DNA from: Halomarina litorea
GTDB taxonomy: Archaea; Halobacteriota; Halobacteria; Halobacteriales; Haloarculaceae
NCBI RefSeq assembly: GCF_024227715.1
Contig: NZ_CP100451.1
Span: 1-64,000 of the forward strand
Length of the DNA: 64,000 nt
Direction: 5' to 3'
Below, piece after piece: positions 1-8,268 of this stretch; position 1 is the first letter of the stretch; each line of letters begins with the position of its first letter. The notes under the pieces are model-generated. The model worked only from the letters and a program-made list of their open reading frames with translations, was not told the DNA's origin and ran no database searches. The position numbers and the translations under genes were made by a program.

Positions 1-310
1 TAGTGTCCTATACTCTTGAAACGAAGGTAACGAGCGAAACGAACAAAACGAGCGTGATTGGTGTAATGAACGCATTCACAGAAACGAACCGGTTGACAGA
101 ACGGTCTCTAAACGCGTTCATTGAACTAAATGGAAGAAACGAACATAACGAGTTCATCGACAAAAACGAGCGTGCTGGATTCAACGAACGAAACGAACAG
201 TTGGTTTTAACATCCCTGTAATCCTCTCACTGAGTGAAACACTCTCACTGAACGCACCGAACAAAACGAACAAAACGAACGTAACGAATCCAACGACCAC
301 AACGAAAGAA
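1..310. repeat. AACGA-type iteron array upstream of parA (putative centromere)
   Basis: The motif AACGAA or AACGAG recurs many times from about position 18 up to the parA start, for example around 18-55, 80-90, 135-175, 183-197 and 255-305, often as GAAACGAAC or AAAACGAAC. Spacing is irregular but commonly 7-10 nt inside clusters. No convincing gene lies here: the open frame at 3-221 is only a translation of the repeats. Location directly before parA and repetition inside the next gene suggest a partition site; an origin-linked iteron function is the alternative. Confidence 0.6.
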
Positions 311-1129
311 ATGACCGACACCAACACCGCACGAATCACCGTGGCGAATCAAAAGGGGGGCGCGGGGAAGACAACCGATGTCATCCATACTGGCGGCGCA
401 CTTGCCGCGCGAGGACACGACGTACTTCTCGTCGATATCGACTACCACGGTGGGCTCACATGCTCGCTTGGTTACAGTGACCTGTACTACGATACGGACC
501 GGACCACGCTCTTCGACGTGCTCGACTTCGATCAGATGGAGTCGGTGAACGACATCACCGTCGAGCACGAAGAATTCGATATTCTCCCCGCCAGCGAGAA
601 GCTCGCGAACAATAAGAACATCCAGACGCTGCTCGAAGCGCCCAAGAGCCGAGAGCGTCTGGGAATGACTCTCGACAAGCTCGAGATGGACTACGACTAC
701 ATTGTCGTCGACACTCCACCGTCGCTCAATGTTCTCACCGACAACGCCCTCGTCGCGACGGGGAACGTTATCATTCCAGTCCTCCCTGAGAAGCTCAACG
801 CCAATAGTCTCCGAATTTTCGCGAAACAGCTCCAATCCCTCGAACCTGCCTACGGGGACGTCAACCGCCTGGCTATCGTGTGCAATCGGGTCGAGCAGAA
901 CGCCGAACACCGGAACACGATCAAGCAAATCGAATCTGCCTACTCGCTGCCTCTCTTCGAGATCCCGAAGCGGACGGATCTCTCGCAATCGATCGGTGAA
1001 GGCGTATCGATCTTCGGCTTCAGCAAGGAGAACAAGCGTGTCGAAGACGCCCGCTCGCTGTTCAACGACATCGCCGACCTGCTTGACGAGACCTTTGAGA
1101 AAACCCCGCCAACGGAGGTTGAAGCATGA
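311..1129 (+). CDS. parA: ParA/Soj-family partition ATPase
   Basis: A 272-residue P-loop ATPase of the ParA/MinD superfamily, expected to segregate plasmid or replicon copies by binding DNA in its ATP form. The deviant Walker A is NQKGGAGKTTDVIH near residues 13-26, the A' segment is LLVDIDYHGG near residue 40, and Walker B is YIVVDTPPS near residue 132. The N-terminus is short, so this is the small ParA type without an N-terminal HTH. The ATG follows the repeat array directly, and the stop overlaps the next start by 4 nt, indicating translational coupling to the parB-like gene. The DNA-binding partner is inferred from position, not from recognised homology. Confidence 0.9.
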   Translation: MTDTNTARITVANQKGGAGKTTDVIHTGGALAARGHDVLLVDIDYHGGLTCSLGYSDLYYDTDRTTLFDVLDFDQMESVNDITVEHEEFDILPASEKLANNKNIQTLLEAPKSRERLGMTLDKLEMDYDYIVVDTPPSLNVLTDNALVATGNVIIPVLPEKLNANSLRIFAKQLQSLEPAYGDVNRLAIVCNRVEQNAEHRNTIKQIESAYSLPLFEIPKRTDLSQSIGEGVSIFGFSKENKRVEDARSLFNDIADLLDETFEKTPPTEVEA

Positions 1130-1527
1130 GCGACGATTGGGGAAGCGCCTCAGGTATCGAAGGCAACTACGATGACGACGAGGAAACGGAGGAAACGAAC
1201 GAGACGAGCGAGGTGACCGAGACGACTGAAACCAGTTCCTCGACTGGAACGCAGGAAATGACTTCACCGAACGAAACGAAGGAAACGAACAAAACGAATA
1301 TCAAGGAGGAGTGGAACGGCCGGACGATCTACATCCCGGACAGCATCCTCGACGACTTGGAGGATACGTACCTCGAATCCCAGCTGAAACTCCGGAAATC
1401 GGGCCGTGACGAATTCAAGAAGAACCGGCATTTCTACCCGCTCCTCGTGCAGTTCGGCCTCGAAGCGCTCTCAGACGCCGACGTCGACGACATCCAGGCT
1501 CGGCTCTCCGACATCGGCGACGAATAA
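1126..1527 (+). CDS. Small ParB-like centromere-binding candidate with repeat-encoded linker
   Basis: A 133-residue acidic protein overlapping parA by ATGA. Residues about 18-60 are low complexity, rich in Glu, Thr and Asn (EETNETSE, NETKETNKTN), and are encoded by the same AACGAA-type DNA repeats found upstream of parA (clusters near 1183-1210 and 1268-1300). The C-terminal 70 residues, starting near RTIYIPDSI, are predicted helical and could be a ribbon-helix-helix-like domain. No ParB or Spo0J domain is recognisable. Position after parA supports the role of partition adaptor; the exact fold is unknown to me. Confidence 0.65.
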   Translation: MSDDWGSASGIEGNYDDDEETEETNETSEVTETTETSSSTGTQEMTSPNETKETNKTNIKEEWNGRTIYIPDSILDDLEDTYLESQLKLRKSGRDEFKKNRHFYPLLVQFGLEALSDADVDDIQARLSDIGDE

Positions 1528-1613
1528 CCCCCGATATACAGTCGAATCAGCCCCTTCTGGCTTCCGCGCTGACCGCGCTGGTGCCCGTCATCCGGTAGGG
1601 AAGCGATAGGGCA

Positions 1614-2897
1614 TCACGAATCGAAGAGCCCGACCAGGTCATCACGCATTTCATCCCGGCGATGGCGACGTCGCTCGGGCTTCGAGAGGTAGTTATCGAG
1701 GACGACCTCGGCTGATTTCGAGCCCTGTTCTTCTGCGATACCCTCGAATCGCTCAGCCACTCGTTTGACCGCTGCCCCGTACGCAGTGTACCAGTATCGA
1801 CGTCCCATCTTCGGCGTCGGCGCCGTCCCGTCGACGGCAACCCCAGCTTCCTCAGCGAGGTCGCGGAAGTGCCGCCGGGCGGTTTCCGTCGATATATGAC
1901 CGGATTTCGACGAGGATGACGGCAGAAGGTAGCCATTCCAGTCGTCATCGAACTCGTCGTGGAGATCGTCGATCCGTGACTCGAGTTCTTCGACGCCAAC
2001 CAGTAACGCGACTGTCCCCGGCCCGTTCTTGCGCTCATCCTCCTCGAAGCCGATGTACGGGTCTGGACCCTCGGGGTCGTCCTCGTCAGGAGTGAGCGTG
2101 AGCTGGCGTGAATGGAGCGCACAGACTTCGATCGGCCGCAGTCCCCATCCACAGACACCAACGACAAGAAGGCGGTCAGCCGACGTCTCGGCCGTCCGGT
2201 AGAGAGCCTGGATCTGGTCGGCGTCGAGGGCGGGATTGTCCCAGTCGGGTGCCGAATCCCACCCGAATCTGCGTTCGAGCCGCGTCGTCGGGTCGTAGTC
2301 GGCTTTCCCGAAGTCGACACGGTGCTGGTAGAACTGCCGAACCTCCTGAACGTACTTGCGACGCGACGCGTGCGTGTTCAGCGTCTCGTCGAGCCGTCGG
2401 AGGACGTCGAAGGTGTCCGCGACACGGGCCTTCTCCTCGGAACTCCCCCGTTCAGACCGGAGTGGTGAGAGCAGGTCGTCGGTGTCGTTCACCTGCTGGT
2501 AGGTCTCGACGTAGCGGCGAAGGACCGAACGTCGGGTCGCGACCGTCGATTCAGCGCGTCCCTGCCGGTCCCGGAGCTCACGCAGGTAGGACTCGAGCGC
2601 CTGACGGGTCTCCTGATCGTCGACGAACGCGAACGGGCTGTCGTCGTCTTCCTCGTTGTTTGGCGGAACCCCGATCTCGGCGTAGAAGTCTCCGGGTGAG
2701 AGGTCGAAGTTCCGGGAGAGATGCGCGATGAAGCCTCGATAGTGGTCACTCAACCACGCGTACGTCGGCGTCTCGTGGTCGGGGTCGAGCCCGTCAGCCC
2801 GCATCTCCTGGGCGATTTCCTCCTGGTAGAAGGCCTCGCAGTCCTCGATATCCATCGTGCTGTAACGTGGTGGGTCGGTGGTAGTTTCTGTGGACAT
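1614..2897 (-). CDS. Tyrosine recombinase / integrase (XerC/D-like)
   Basis: A 427-residue site-specific recombinase. The N-terminal half is an acidic, helical core-binding region (LRELRDRQGRAESTVATRR near residues 146-165). The catalytic domain shows the box I arginine in GWGLRPIEVCAL near residue 263, a degenerate box II around MGRRYWYTAYG, and the nucleophilic tyrosine in VVLDNYLS close to the C-terminus. The box II region lacks the usual HxxR histidine pattern, as happens in haloarchaeal integrases. It faces the partition genes convergently, with 86 bp between stops. It may resolve multimers of the replicon or integrate an element; the imperfect inverted repeat 160 bp upstream is a candidate site. 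Confidence 0.85.
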   Translation of the reverse strand: MSTETTTDPPRYSTMDIEDCEAFYQEEIAQEMRADGLDPDHETPTYAWLSDHYRGFIAHLSRNFDLSPGDFYAEIGVPPNNEEDDDSPFAFVDDQETRQALESYLRELRDRQGRAESTVATRRSVLRRYVETYQQVNDTDDLLSPLRSERGSSEEKARVADTFDVLRRLDETLNTHASRRKYVQEVRQFYQHRVDFGKADYDPTTRLERRFGWDSAPDWDNPALDADQIQALYRTAETSADRLLVVGVCGWGLRPIEVCALHSRQLTLTPDEDDPEGPDPYIGFEEDERKNGPGTVALLVGVEELESRIDDLHDEFDDDWNGYLLPSSSSKSGHISTETARRHFRDLAEEAGVAVDGTAPTPKMGRRYWYTAYGAAVKRVAERFEGIAEEQGSKSAEVVLDNYLSKPERRRHRRDEMRDDLVGLFDS

Positions 2898-3370
2898 GGA
2901 TGATGACGGTCGTGACGGGGTGCCGAGTGGAGCGCTGTTGAGTTCGGGCTTCCAATTTTGATGACGAAATCGCGCTACGGAAGGCGACCTGCTGTGTGTG
3001 CCCCCGATTCTAAGACCTGGATTTTCGGTGGGTAGAGCGATAACCCAAGTTCACTTAGGTGTTGTGGTGTGGCGTTTTCTAATCCAGAAAACCACAGCAA
3101 CACCACCAACCCAGATTTGATGTCTAATTGGGATAAATCGTATATGGCTATACAATCTTCTCTGCCGGGCCTTCCTGCGCGTTTGGATTTCTACTCACCG
3201 TACGCTCGGCGGACTGTACCGCTCGTCAACCGGTCAGCGGTCAATGGACAACCGCCACCGTTCTGACAAACTGAGTCGCTACTCAGCGGCGCCCCTCGAG
3301 GTATTGTTCCCCGGGTGTTCGTCGGTCATCAGTTTTCTTAGTCGGAGAGCGTCTAACAGCCGAGAGTGAA
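2898..3370. other. Non-coding stretch upstream of the recombinase
   Basis: No supported gene. Base composition is lower in GC than the neighbours. It holds the recombinase promoter region and the imperfect inverted repeat at 3058-3104. A short open frame at 3069-3266 starts inside that repeat with a GTG and has no recognisable features. Confidence 0.5.
3058..3104. repeat. Imperfect inverted repeat, candidate recombination site
   Basis: GTTTTCT (3074-3080) and AGAAAAC (3086-3092) flank a 5-nt centre AATCC. Outside them GGTGTTGTGGTGTGGC is answered by CACAGCAACACC with a few missing bases. The size and 5-nt centre resemble a tyrosine recombinase core site. It lies about 160 bp upstream of the recombinase start. 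Confidence 0.4.
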
Positions 3371-3895
3371 TTATTCATTCTGTTTCGTGGGCATTCCCGA
3401 GTCATAATGGATGCGTTGAATCCGGAACTCGCCGTTTTCGACTGTGACTTCCAACGCTTCATTGCTCCCAGTCACTCGGTTCCAGCCCGACACCGTCGTT
3501 GACGCCGTCTCAGTGCCACTGGAACGATTGAGAGTGACTGTGACTCGGTACTCGGTATCTGCAGAGAGGTCAAACAGAAGCTCGCGATGGCTCGAAGAGG
3601 CAGCAGTACAGGAAATGACGTCGGTGAGGGTACTTTCAGAGACCTCTCTGATAGATATTGTTACTGGATGGGAGTCTAACCCGACATTACGGATGAAGAG
3701 ATGCCACGGTAACTCACCCGCGCCGTCTGCTTCGCTTTGATACACGTAATCGTCACATGACTGTGTTACTGTGCCGGTACTGTTCGTGGATGGATTTGGT
3801 TCACTATCCGGACTCGCCACCATCGAGTCGACACAGCCAGTCATACTTACGCCAACAGCAACCCCAAGCCAGTCAAGAACTGTCCGGCGATACAT
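3371..3895 (-). CDS. Exported lipoprotein, unknown function
   Basis: A 174-residue protein. Start chosen at MYRRTVLDWL because the twin-arginine/hydrophobic signal begins there; an upstream ATG would add 15 residues that do not look like a signal. The lipobox is SMTGC near residue 20, followed by a Ser/Thr/Pro linker (SPDSEPNPSTNSTG), typical of haloarchaeal cell-surface lipoproteins. The mature part reads as a beta-rich domain (PWHLFIRNVG, YRVTVTLNRSSG). I do not recognise the family. It stands alone on the minus strand. Confidence 0.7.
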   Translation of the reverse strand: MYRRTVLDWLGVAVGVSMTGCVDSMVASPDSEPNPSTNSTGTVTQSCDDYVYQSEADGAGELPWHLFIRNVGLDSHPVTISIREVSESTLTDVISCTAASSSHRELLFDLSADTEYRVTVTLNRSSGTETASTTVSGWNRVTGSNEALEVTVENGEFRIQRIHYDSGMPTKQNE

Positions 3896-3981
3896 ACGAA
3901 TTGGTCGTGCGACGACACTAATACACTCCCGATGGTTCAATCGCTGATTTTATCGAACTACTGAATCGTCCCCAGTGATAC

Positions 3982-4026
3982 ACACGCGGCACGCGTCAAA
4001 CGATAGACGTAGAGCGTGGGTCTATC
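3982..4026. repeat. 45-bp hairpin repeat, copy A
   Basis: Shares most positions with 4305-4348. It contains a perfect 8-bp inverted repeat, CGATAGAC (4001-4008) and GTCTATCG (4020-4027), around an 11-nt loop with the core AGAGCGTGG. It lies just beyond the stop of the minus-strand small membrane gene 4061-4252. Confidence 0.7.
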
Positions 4027-4060
4027 GCTCCGACGAGATTGCTTCCCTGCTCCGTTTTTG

Positions 4061-4252
4061 TCAGGCGACGTCTACGTCTGTAGCTCCCCGGCGATAGACA
4101 ACCCAGTACGCGACGGAGAACGCGAGAACGAATCCGATAATCGTCACGGGCAGCGTCGAGTAGGGGTCAGGAGGGAGGAAGAGGCCTGGAATACCAGCGA
4201 CAAGCGCGAATACCACCGTCGCCACCAGGAAGAACTTCAGCCAGCGTTTCAT
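4061..4252 (-). CDS. Small two-TM membrane protein
   Basis: A 63-residue protein starting MKRWLKFFLVATVV, with two predicted membrane helices (FFLVATVVFALVAGIPGLFL and VTIIGFVLAFSVAYWVVY) separated by a short PPDPYS loop, and a short acidic tail. The start is the methionine at the base of the first helix; a longer frame exists but its extra 21 residues are not hydrophobic and overlap hairpin copy B. No family recognised. It is bracketed by hairpin copies A and B. Confidence 0.6.
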   Translation of the reverse strand: MKRWLKFFLVATVVFALVAGIPGLFLPPDPYSTLPVTIIGFVLAFSVAYWVVYRRGATDVDVA

Positions 4253-4304
4253 GAAATCGGTGTTTATCGCGAGGTGACATAAATCTCCATGCGTGACGGT
4301 CGTT

Positions 4305-4348
4305 ACACACGGCACGGTCGAACGATAGACAGAGAGCGTGCGTCTATC
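4305..4348. repeat. 45-bp hairpin repeat, copy B
   Basis: Second copy of the element at 3982-4026, with GATAGAC (4324-4330) and GTCTATC (4342-4348) as 7-bp arms and an 11-nt loop. It sits in the divergent space between the minus-strand gene ending at 4252 and the plus-strand gene starting at 4406. Confidence 0.7.
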
Positions 4349-4405
4349 AACGCATCCACTTACGGTCGCGGAACGTACTTGTCAGGACAGATATTATCAA
4401 CAACA

Positions 4406-4849
4406 ATGAATCTCCGTCGGTGGGGGTCGATCGCACTGGTTATGCTTGAAGTTTCACTTGTTGGCGTCGGGGGTGCTGCTGCAGTCGGTATCGGCCCGTT
4501 CGCGCCCACCGAGTGCCCAGCGTACGTCCTCTCCATCTTCGATTACTCATCGTGGACGCCTGAGTCGCCCGTTGTTCCGTACGAGACGCTCACTGAGTAC
4601 CAGCAAGATCGATTCCGCGTAAGCGTTGAGGTGGACGGTGCCTCCGTTCCACTCAATGAAACGCAGTGGGCGAACGGCGCTGACGCTCCTCAGTATATCA
4701 ACTACCGAAACTCGACGTACCATGCGACCTACTACGGAACCGAGTGTAACGTCTTTCAGGAGATCTATCGAATGGGTGGGCCAGCACTCATGCTGGTCGG
4801 GGTGGCGCTCGTCATGGGTGGTTCCCGGCTCAAGCGACCATCCTCGTAG
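4406..4849 (+). CDS. Membrane-anchored protein with extracytoplasmic domain, unknown
   Basis: A 147-residue protein. Start chosen at MNLRRWGSIALVML, the beginning of the N-terminal helix. Topology: one TM helix (about residues 6-30), an extracytoplasmic domain of about 85 residues with two cysteines (PTECPAYV and TECNVFQE) that could form a disulfide, and a C-terminal TM helix (PALMLVGVALVMGG). The family is not recognised; a similar architecture occurs in many haloarchaeal envelope proteins. It lies between hairpin copies B and C. Confidence 0.65.
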   Translation: MNLRRWGSIALVMLEVSLVGVGGAAAVGIGPFAPTECPAYVLSIFDYSSWTPESPVVPYETLTEYQQDRFRVSVEVDGASVPLNETQWANGADAPQYINYRNSTYHATYYGTECNVFQEIYRMGGPALMLVGVALVMGGSRLKRPSS

Positions 4850-4855
4850 CTGTTT

Positions 4856-4872
4856 GACCCAGAGCGTGGGTC
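4856..4872. repeat. Hairpin repeat, partial copy C
   Basis: GACCCA (4856-4861) and TGGGTC (4867-4872) around GAGCG; the core AGAGCGTGGGTCTA matches copy A. It begins 6 nt after the stop of the preceding gene, so it could act as a terminator. Confidence 0.55.
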
Positions 4873-4912
4873 TACCATCGATTTGGAGTACGCGAACATT
4901 CTTGCGGAAAAA

Positions 4913-4918
4913 TTTATA
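4913..4918 (+). promoter_or_regulatory. TATA box for the 4942 gene
   Basis: TTTATA lies 28 nt before the ATG at 4942, the usual distance to the transcription start in haloarchaea, so the transcript is probably leaderless. This decides for the ATG at 4942 over the one at 4924. Confidence 0.6.
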
Positions 4919-4941
4919 CTATCGTGTGGGTGAGTCACCAC

Positions 4942-5196
4942 ATGGTCTCGCCTTTGGTCCTCCACCCCGCTCGAATTTTTGGTGCTGTACTGGTCGTTGT
5001 TGGCCTCTTCGTTGCAGGATACGGTCTTTATCAAGATACGACCGCACCAGCCTGTTCTGGTCCGATCGAGTCACCAGAGGACGGACAAATGAGTGCTGGT
5101 GGCTGTCAAGAACCGGGCTTGTCGAAGCTATTCGGTGGTGCCAGTCTTGCAGTCCTCGGTGCACTCCTCGTAGGAGTTGCGACGTTCGCTCCGTAA
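4942..5196 (+). CDS. Small two-TM membrane protein
   Basis: An 84-residue protein starting MVSPLVLHPARIFG. The two TM helices are ARIFGAVLVVVGLFVAGYGL and GGASLAVLGALLVGVATF, with a loop of about 30 residues carrying two cysteines (PACSGP, GGCQEP). The third small envelope protein in a row, each next to a copy of the hairpin repeat. Function unknown. Confidence 0.65.
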   Translation: MVSPLVLHPARIFGAVLVVVGLFVAGYGLYQDTTAPACSGPIESPEDGQMSAGGCQEPGLSKLFGGASLAVLGALLVGVATFAP

Positions 5197-5497
5197 TGTG
5201 AAATGCTTCTCTTGATTTACTGATCTTCCTCCTGACCGGCATCGCCACGATCGTTGGTTCTGAGACGAACGTAGCCACTGAGCCGTAACATATCCTCACC
5301 GACGACAACCCGTAGGACGCCGTGGAGTCCTCGACTCGCGAAGTACGCTACGAGAGGACGCCAAAGAACCCAATCTGGGCTGTCGGTGGGTTGGACCCCA
5401 TCGGCATGCTCATCTTACCGGCGCTCTGACCAGTCTTTGTGTCGTCCTCGACAACTCCCATCGTCAGCATACGACTAATCAGCACGGTCGGTCTCAC
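5197..5497. other. Intergenic stretch with possible gene remnant (minus strand)
   Basis: On the minus strand one frame stays open from about 5410 to a stop at 5217 and gives a plausible haloarchaeal protein tail (DWVLWRPLVAYFASRGLH, then GEDMLRLSGYVRLRTNDRGD) but lacks a start and has a stop just upstream. It could be the end of a degraded gene. Nothing else is recognisable. Confidence 0.2.
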
Positions 5498-6181
5498 GTG
5501 ACACGCTCCTTTCGAGAGTGGGCGTTCGCCCGCCGGAGTGCCGCCCACAGTCGGCGCGTATACGACTGGTGGGGAAGGCACGACCTCGCCTACACCGTGT
5601 TCGTCAACGCGTTCCTGTTCGGGCGCGAGGCGCCGTTTCGAAACCGGACAGTGGCGGCTCTCGCTCTCGAATCGGGCGATCGGGTGGTCGATATCGGCTG
5701 TGGTATGGGCCAGAACTTCGAGTATCTGGCTGACGCGGTCGGACCAACTGGAACGGTCGTCGGCGTCGATACCAGCCGCGAGATGGTTCGCCGTTCGCTT
5801 GAACGTGGCGGGACGCTCGACACCTCCGTTTCGGTCCTGCGAGCGGACGCGACCCGACTGCCAATCGAGGACGGGCAGTTCGACGCCGTTTGTGCCACTC
5901 TCTCGTTGAGCGCGATAGCCGATGCGGTTGACGTGGTGCGAGACGTCTATCGCGTTCTCCGGCCGGGTGGGCGGCTCGTAGTTCTCGATACTAGGTCGTT
6001 CCGAACCGCACCCGGGCGGTGGCTGAACCCGTTCATCGAAGGTGTCTCGGCGGCCATCACTAACTGGTACCCTGACGCGGACATCGCCGACGCTATCGAG
6101 CAGACGTTCGACGATATCGCCGTTCGAACCTACCACGGAGGAACTGTCTACATCGCGGTCGGTCGGAAATCCGGTCCCTGA
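5498..6181 (+). CDS. Class I SAM-dependent methyltransferase (UbiE-like)
   Basis: A 227-residue protein with a GTG start. The Rossmann-fold SAM site is VVDIGCGMGQNFEYL near residues 63-77, motif II is VVGVDTSREM near 88-97, and the post-motif region includes LRADATRLPIEDGQFDAV and VLRPGGRLVVLDT. This pattern belongs to the Methyltransf_11/UbiE group, acting on small molecules such as quinones or lipids; the substrate cannot be read from sequence. It is a lone plus-strand gene. Confidence 0.85.
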   Translation: MTRSFREWAFARRSAAHSRRVYDWWGRHDLAYTVFVNAFLFGREAPFRNRTVAALALESGDRVVDIGCGMGQNFEYLADAVGPTGTVVGVDTSREMVRRSLERGGTLDTSVSVLRADATRLPIEDGQFDAVCATLSLSAIADAVDVVRDVYRVLRPGGRLVVLDTRSFRTAPGRWLNPFIEGVSAAITNWYPDADIADAIEQTFDDIAVRTYHGGTVYIAVGRKSGP

Positions 6182-6254
6182 GGACCTGGCACTCGTCGAC
6201 GTCGCCGGTAGACGACCAACCGTTTGTAGTGGCCAAGAGCGGACGCAGGTCTCC

Positions 6255-7193
6255 TTACGCGAGTACGACATCGAGTGTGAGCATCAGTGCGGCCCCGAAC
6301 ACGAGGCCGAGCGTCGCGATTCGTTCATGGCCCCGGGTGTGCGTCTCGGGGATGATCTCAGCGGCGATGACGTACAGCATTCCACCAGCAGCGAACCCCA
6401 TCGCGTACGGTAAGAGGGGCGCGGCCACAGTCACTGCCCAAGCCCCTAATAGGGCAAGCGGAATCTCGACGACTCCCGCACGGATGCCGGCGACTGCAGC
6501 GTACCATGACCGGTCGAACCCAGCATTGATGGCCGCGACGGACACCGCAAGCCCCTCAGGGATGTTCTGGATGCCAATTGCGAGCATGAGCGCGATACCG
6601 TTCCCGATGTTCCCACTCCCGAACCCGACGCCGACTGCAAGCCCTTCGGGCATATTGTGGAGCGTGATGGCGACGGTGAACAGGAGGACCGAAAGGACGC
6701 GGGCGTTTCCCGAATCGGAGTCCGTCGCAACGGGTCCGATCATCTCGGCGTGCCCGCCTGCGTGACTGTGTGTCGAATCACCCTCTCCCCCATCCGAGCG
6801 CGCTTCGGTCCGTGTGACGAGTCGATCACTGATAATCGGGCCAACGTAGTGGACCCACCGCTCGCCCCGGTCGAGGACGGCGACCCCGAACCCGAACCCG
6901 ATGAGAACCGGCACGATTCCTGCCAGTGCGAATCCGCCAAGGGTGATGGCGCGGTAGCCGGACTCCGAGGCGAACTCGATACCGGGAAGGAGAAGGCTCG
7001 TGAAACTCGCCGACAGCATGACCCCAGCGGCGAACCCGAGTGCGGCATCGAGCCATCGCTCGGTCGGGTTTCGCCACACCAGTACGACCGACGCCCCGAG
7101 CAGATTCAGAAACGCGATGACGACACCACCGGCTAGGCCCTGCATGACCGGGTTCGTCCCAACGAGGTCGACGAACAATTCCTCGATACTCAT
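6255..7193 (-). CDS. ZIP-family divalent metal transporter
   Basis: A 312-residue polytopic protein of the ZIP (ZupT/GufA-like) family, predicted to carry Zn2+ or related divalent cations across the cytoplasmic membrane. The signature metal-site helices are visible as TLHNMPEGLAVGVGFG near residue 180 and IGIQNIPEGLAVSVA near residue 207. A His-rich cytoplasmic loop (THSHAGGHAEM, about residues 142-152) separates TM3 from TM4. About eight TM helices are expected. Direction of transport (uptake or efflux) cannot be told. It is one of several metal-transport genes in the window. Confidence 0.9.
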   Translation of the reverse strand: MSIEELFVDLVGTNPVMQGLAGGVVIAFLNLLGASVVLVWRNPTERWLDAALGFAAGVMLSASFTSLLLPGIEFASESGYRAITLGGFALAGIVPVLIGFGFGVAVLDRGERWVHYVGPIISDRLVTRTEARSDGGEGDSTHSHAGGHAEMIGPVATDSDSGNARVLSVLLFTVAITLHNMPEGLAVGVGFGSGNIGNGIALMLAIGIQNIPEGLAVSVAAINAGFDRSWYAAVAGIRAGVVEIPLALLGAWAVTVAAPLLPYAMGFAAGGMLYVIAAEIIPETHTRGHERIATLGLVFGAALMLTLDVVLA

Positions 7194-7266
7194 CTATCAG
7201 GGTCCTCGTCCATCGAACACTCCATCTCTATCGAGTTCACGCGCCACTGTTATAATCGACACGAGT

Positions 7267-8268
7267 TCAGAATTCGAACTCTTCGTCCGATGCGGCGAAG
7301 GGAGCGACCGACGCGTTCCGCTGTGCGACCCACGCTAATCGGGGTACGTACGCTCCCAGGACTAACAGCGGTGCGACAGCAGCGGCAATGGTAATCGGAA
7401 GCGCGTACGCCATGACGATTGGCGGAATGGTCCCCGTCGCTACTGCGTGGTAGCCAAGCAACGCTCCGACGAGGACCAACTGCCCCGGAATGCCGACGTA
7501 GAGGATGATCCGCGAGAGGAACGCGAGTTCCTTCTGGATGTACACCGTCCGGAAATACTTCCGGGCGACGTCGATGTATATCATGACGTCACGGAGTCGC
7601 CCGAGGTGGTCCCGTATCGTCTTGTCGAGGGACTCATCTGCCGCACTCGAGAGGCGGTCGATCTCGTAGAGTTGGCCTGCGTGGTTGGTCCTCAGGGTCG
7701 CCGTGATGACCGCGTAGATACCGTTCTCGGAGGAGTCGAGGGCGCTGTTGACGTCGTCGGCGTCGGCTCGAACCGACTCGACGAGTGCATCGAGCCGCGA
7801 CTGTAACTCCGGGGGATGTTCCCCGTCCGCTTCGTCGGCGAGATCCGCCGCGAGGTCATCGAGACTGTGGTGTAGTACCTGCAGGAATCGCCTCGGTGTC
7901 ACCGGAGGAGCCGCTTCGACGACATCGTCGACGGACTCGCGATACGACAGTGCCTCCTGCAGACGCTGATGGAGTTCTCCCGGTGCACCGAGTTCGCGTG
8001 AGAGGACGAGCTGATTGATCGAGATAACGACGGTGATGAGTGTGAGGTTCCCGCCGAGGAACCCGCTCAGCAGGAACGACATCGGGCTCGTCGACGCGCC
8101 AGTCAGGATTCCTGCCCAGACGAGCACCGCTACTGTCCCGGCGATACACAGGAACGCACCGCCGAGGAGCCGCACTCGACTCGCTTCGAGCAGTAGCCAC
8201 CGACTGATCGTATCGTCGGGCGTCTCTTTCGCGTATGTCCCCATGTCGATCGACGCCCTATCGCTCAT
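7267..8268 (-). CDS. Haloarchaeal membrane protein with cytoplasmic helical domain, unknown
   Basis: A 333-residue protein. Two TM helices near residues 33-80 (GGAFLCIAGTVAVLVWAGIL, FLLSGFLGGNLTLITVVIS), a largely helical acidic middle domain of about 150 residues (LHQRLQEALSYRESVDDVVE onward), then two TM helices near the C-terminus (IILYVGIPGQLVLVGALLGY, PIVMAYALPITIAAAVAPLL). No catalytic motif is visible. Similar four-TM proteins are common in haloarchaea but uncharacterised. Transcribed toward the ZIP gene with 73 bp between. Confidence 0.7.
   Translation of the reverse strand: MSDRASIDMGTYAKETPDDTISRWLLLEASRVRLLGGAFLCIAGTVAVLVWAGILTGASTSPMSFLLSGFLGGNLTLITVVISINQLVLSRELGAPGELHQRLQEALSYRESVDDVVEAAPPVTPRRFLQVLHHSLDDLAADLADEADGEHPPELQSRLDALVESVRADADDVNSALDSSENGIYAVITATLRTNHAGQLYEIDRLSSAADESLDKTIRDHLGRLRDVMIYIDVARKYFRTVYIQKELAFLSRIILYVGIPGQLVLVGALLGYHAVATGTIPPIVMAYALPITIAAAVAPLLVLGAYVPRLAWVAQRNASVAPFAASDEEFEF

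Noticed and set aside
1-310. CRISPR array at the left end
   Set aside because: Repeats are 6-9 nt and irregularly spaced, without 25-40-nt repeat and spacer units; they fit iterons better.
245-1267. A 340-residue open frame on the minus strand
   Set aside because: Antisense to parA and its repeats; composition is Arg/Val-rich and not halophile-like.
3069-3266. Short plus-strand frame near the recombinase
   Set aside because: Starts inside an inverted repeat with GTG, is not acidic and has no family features.
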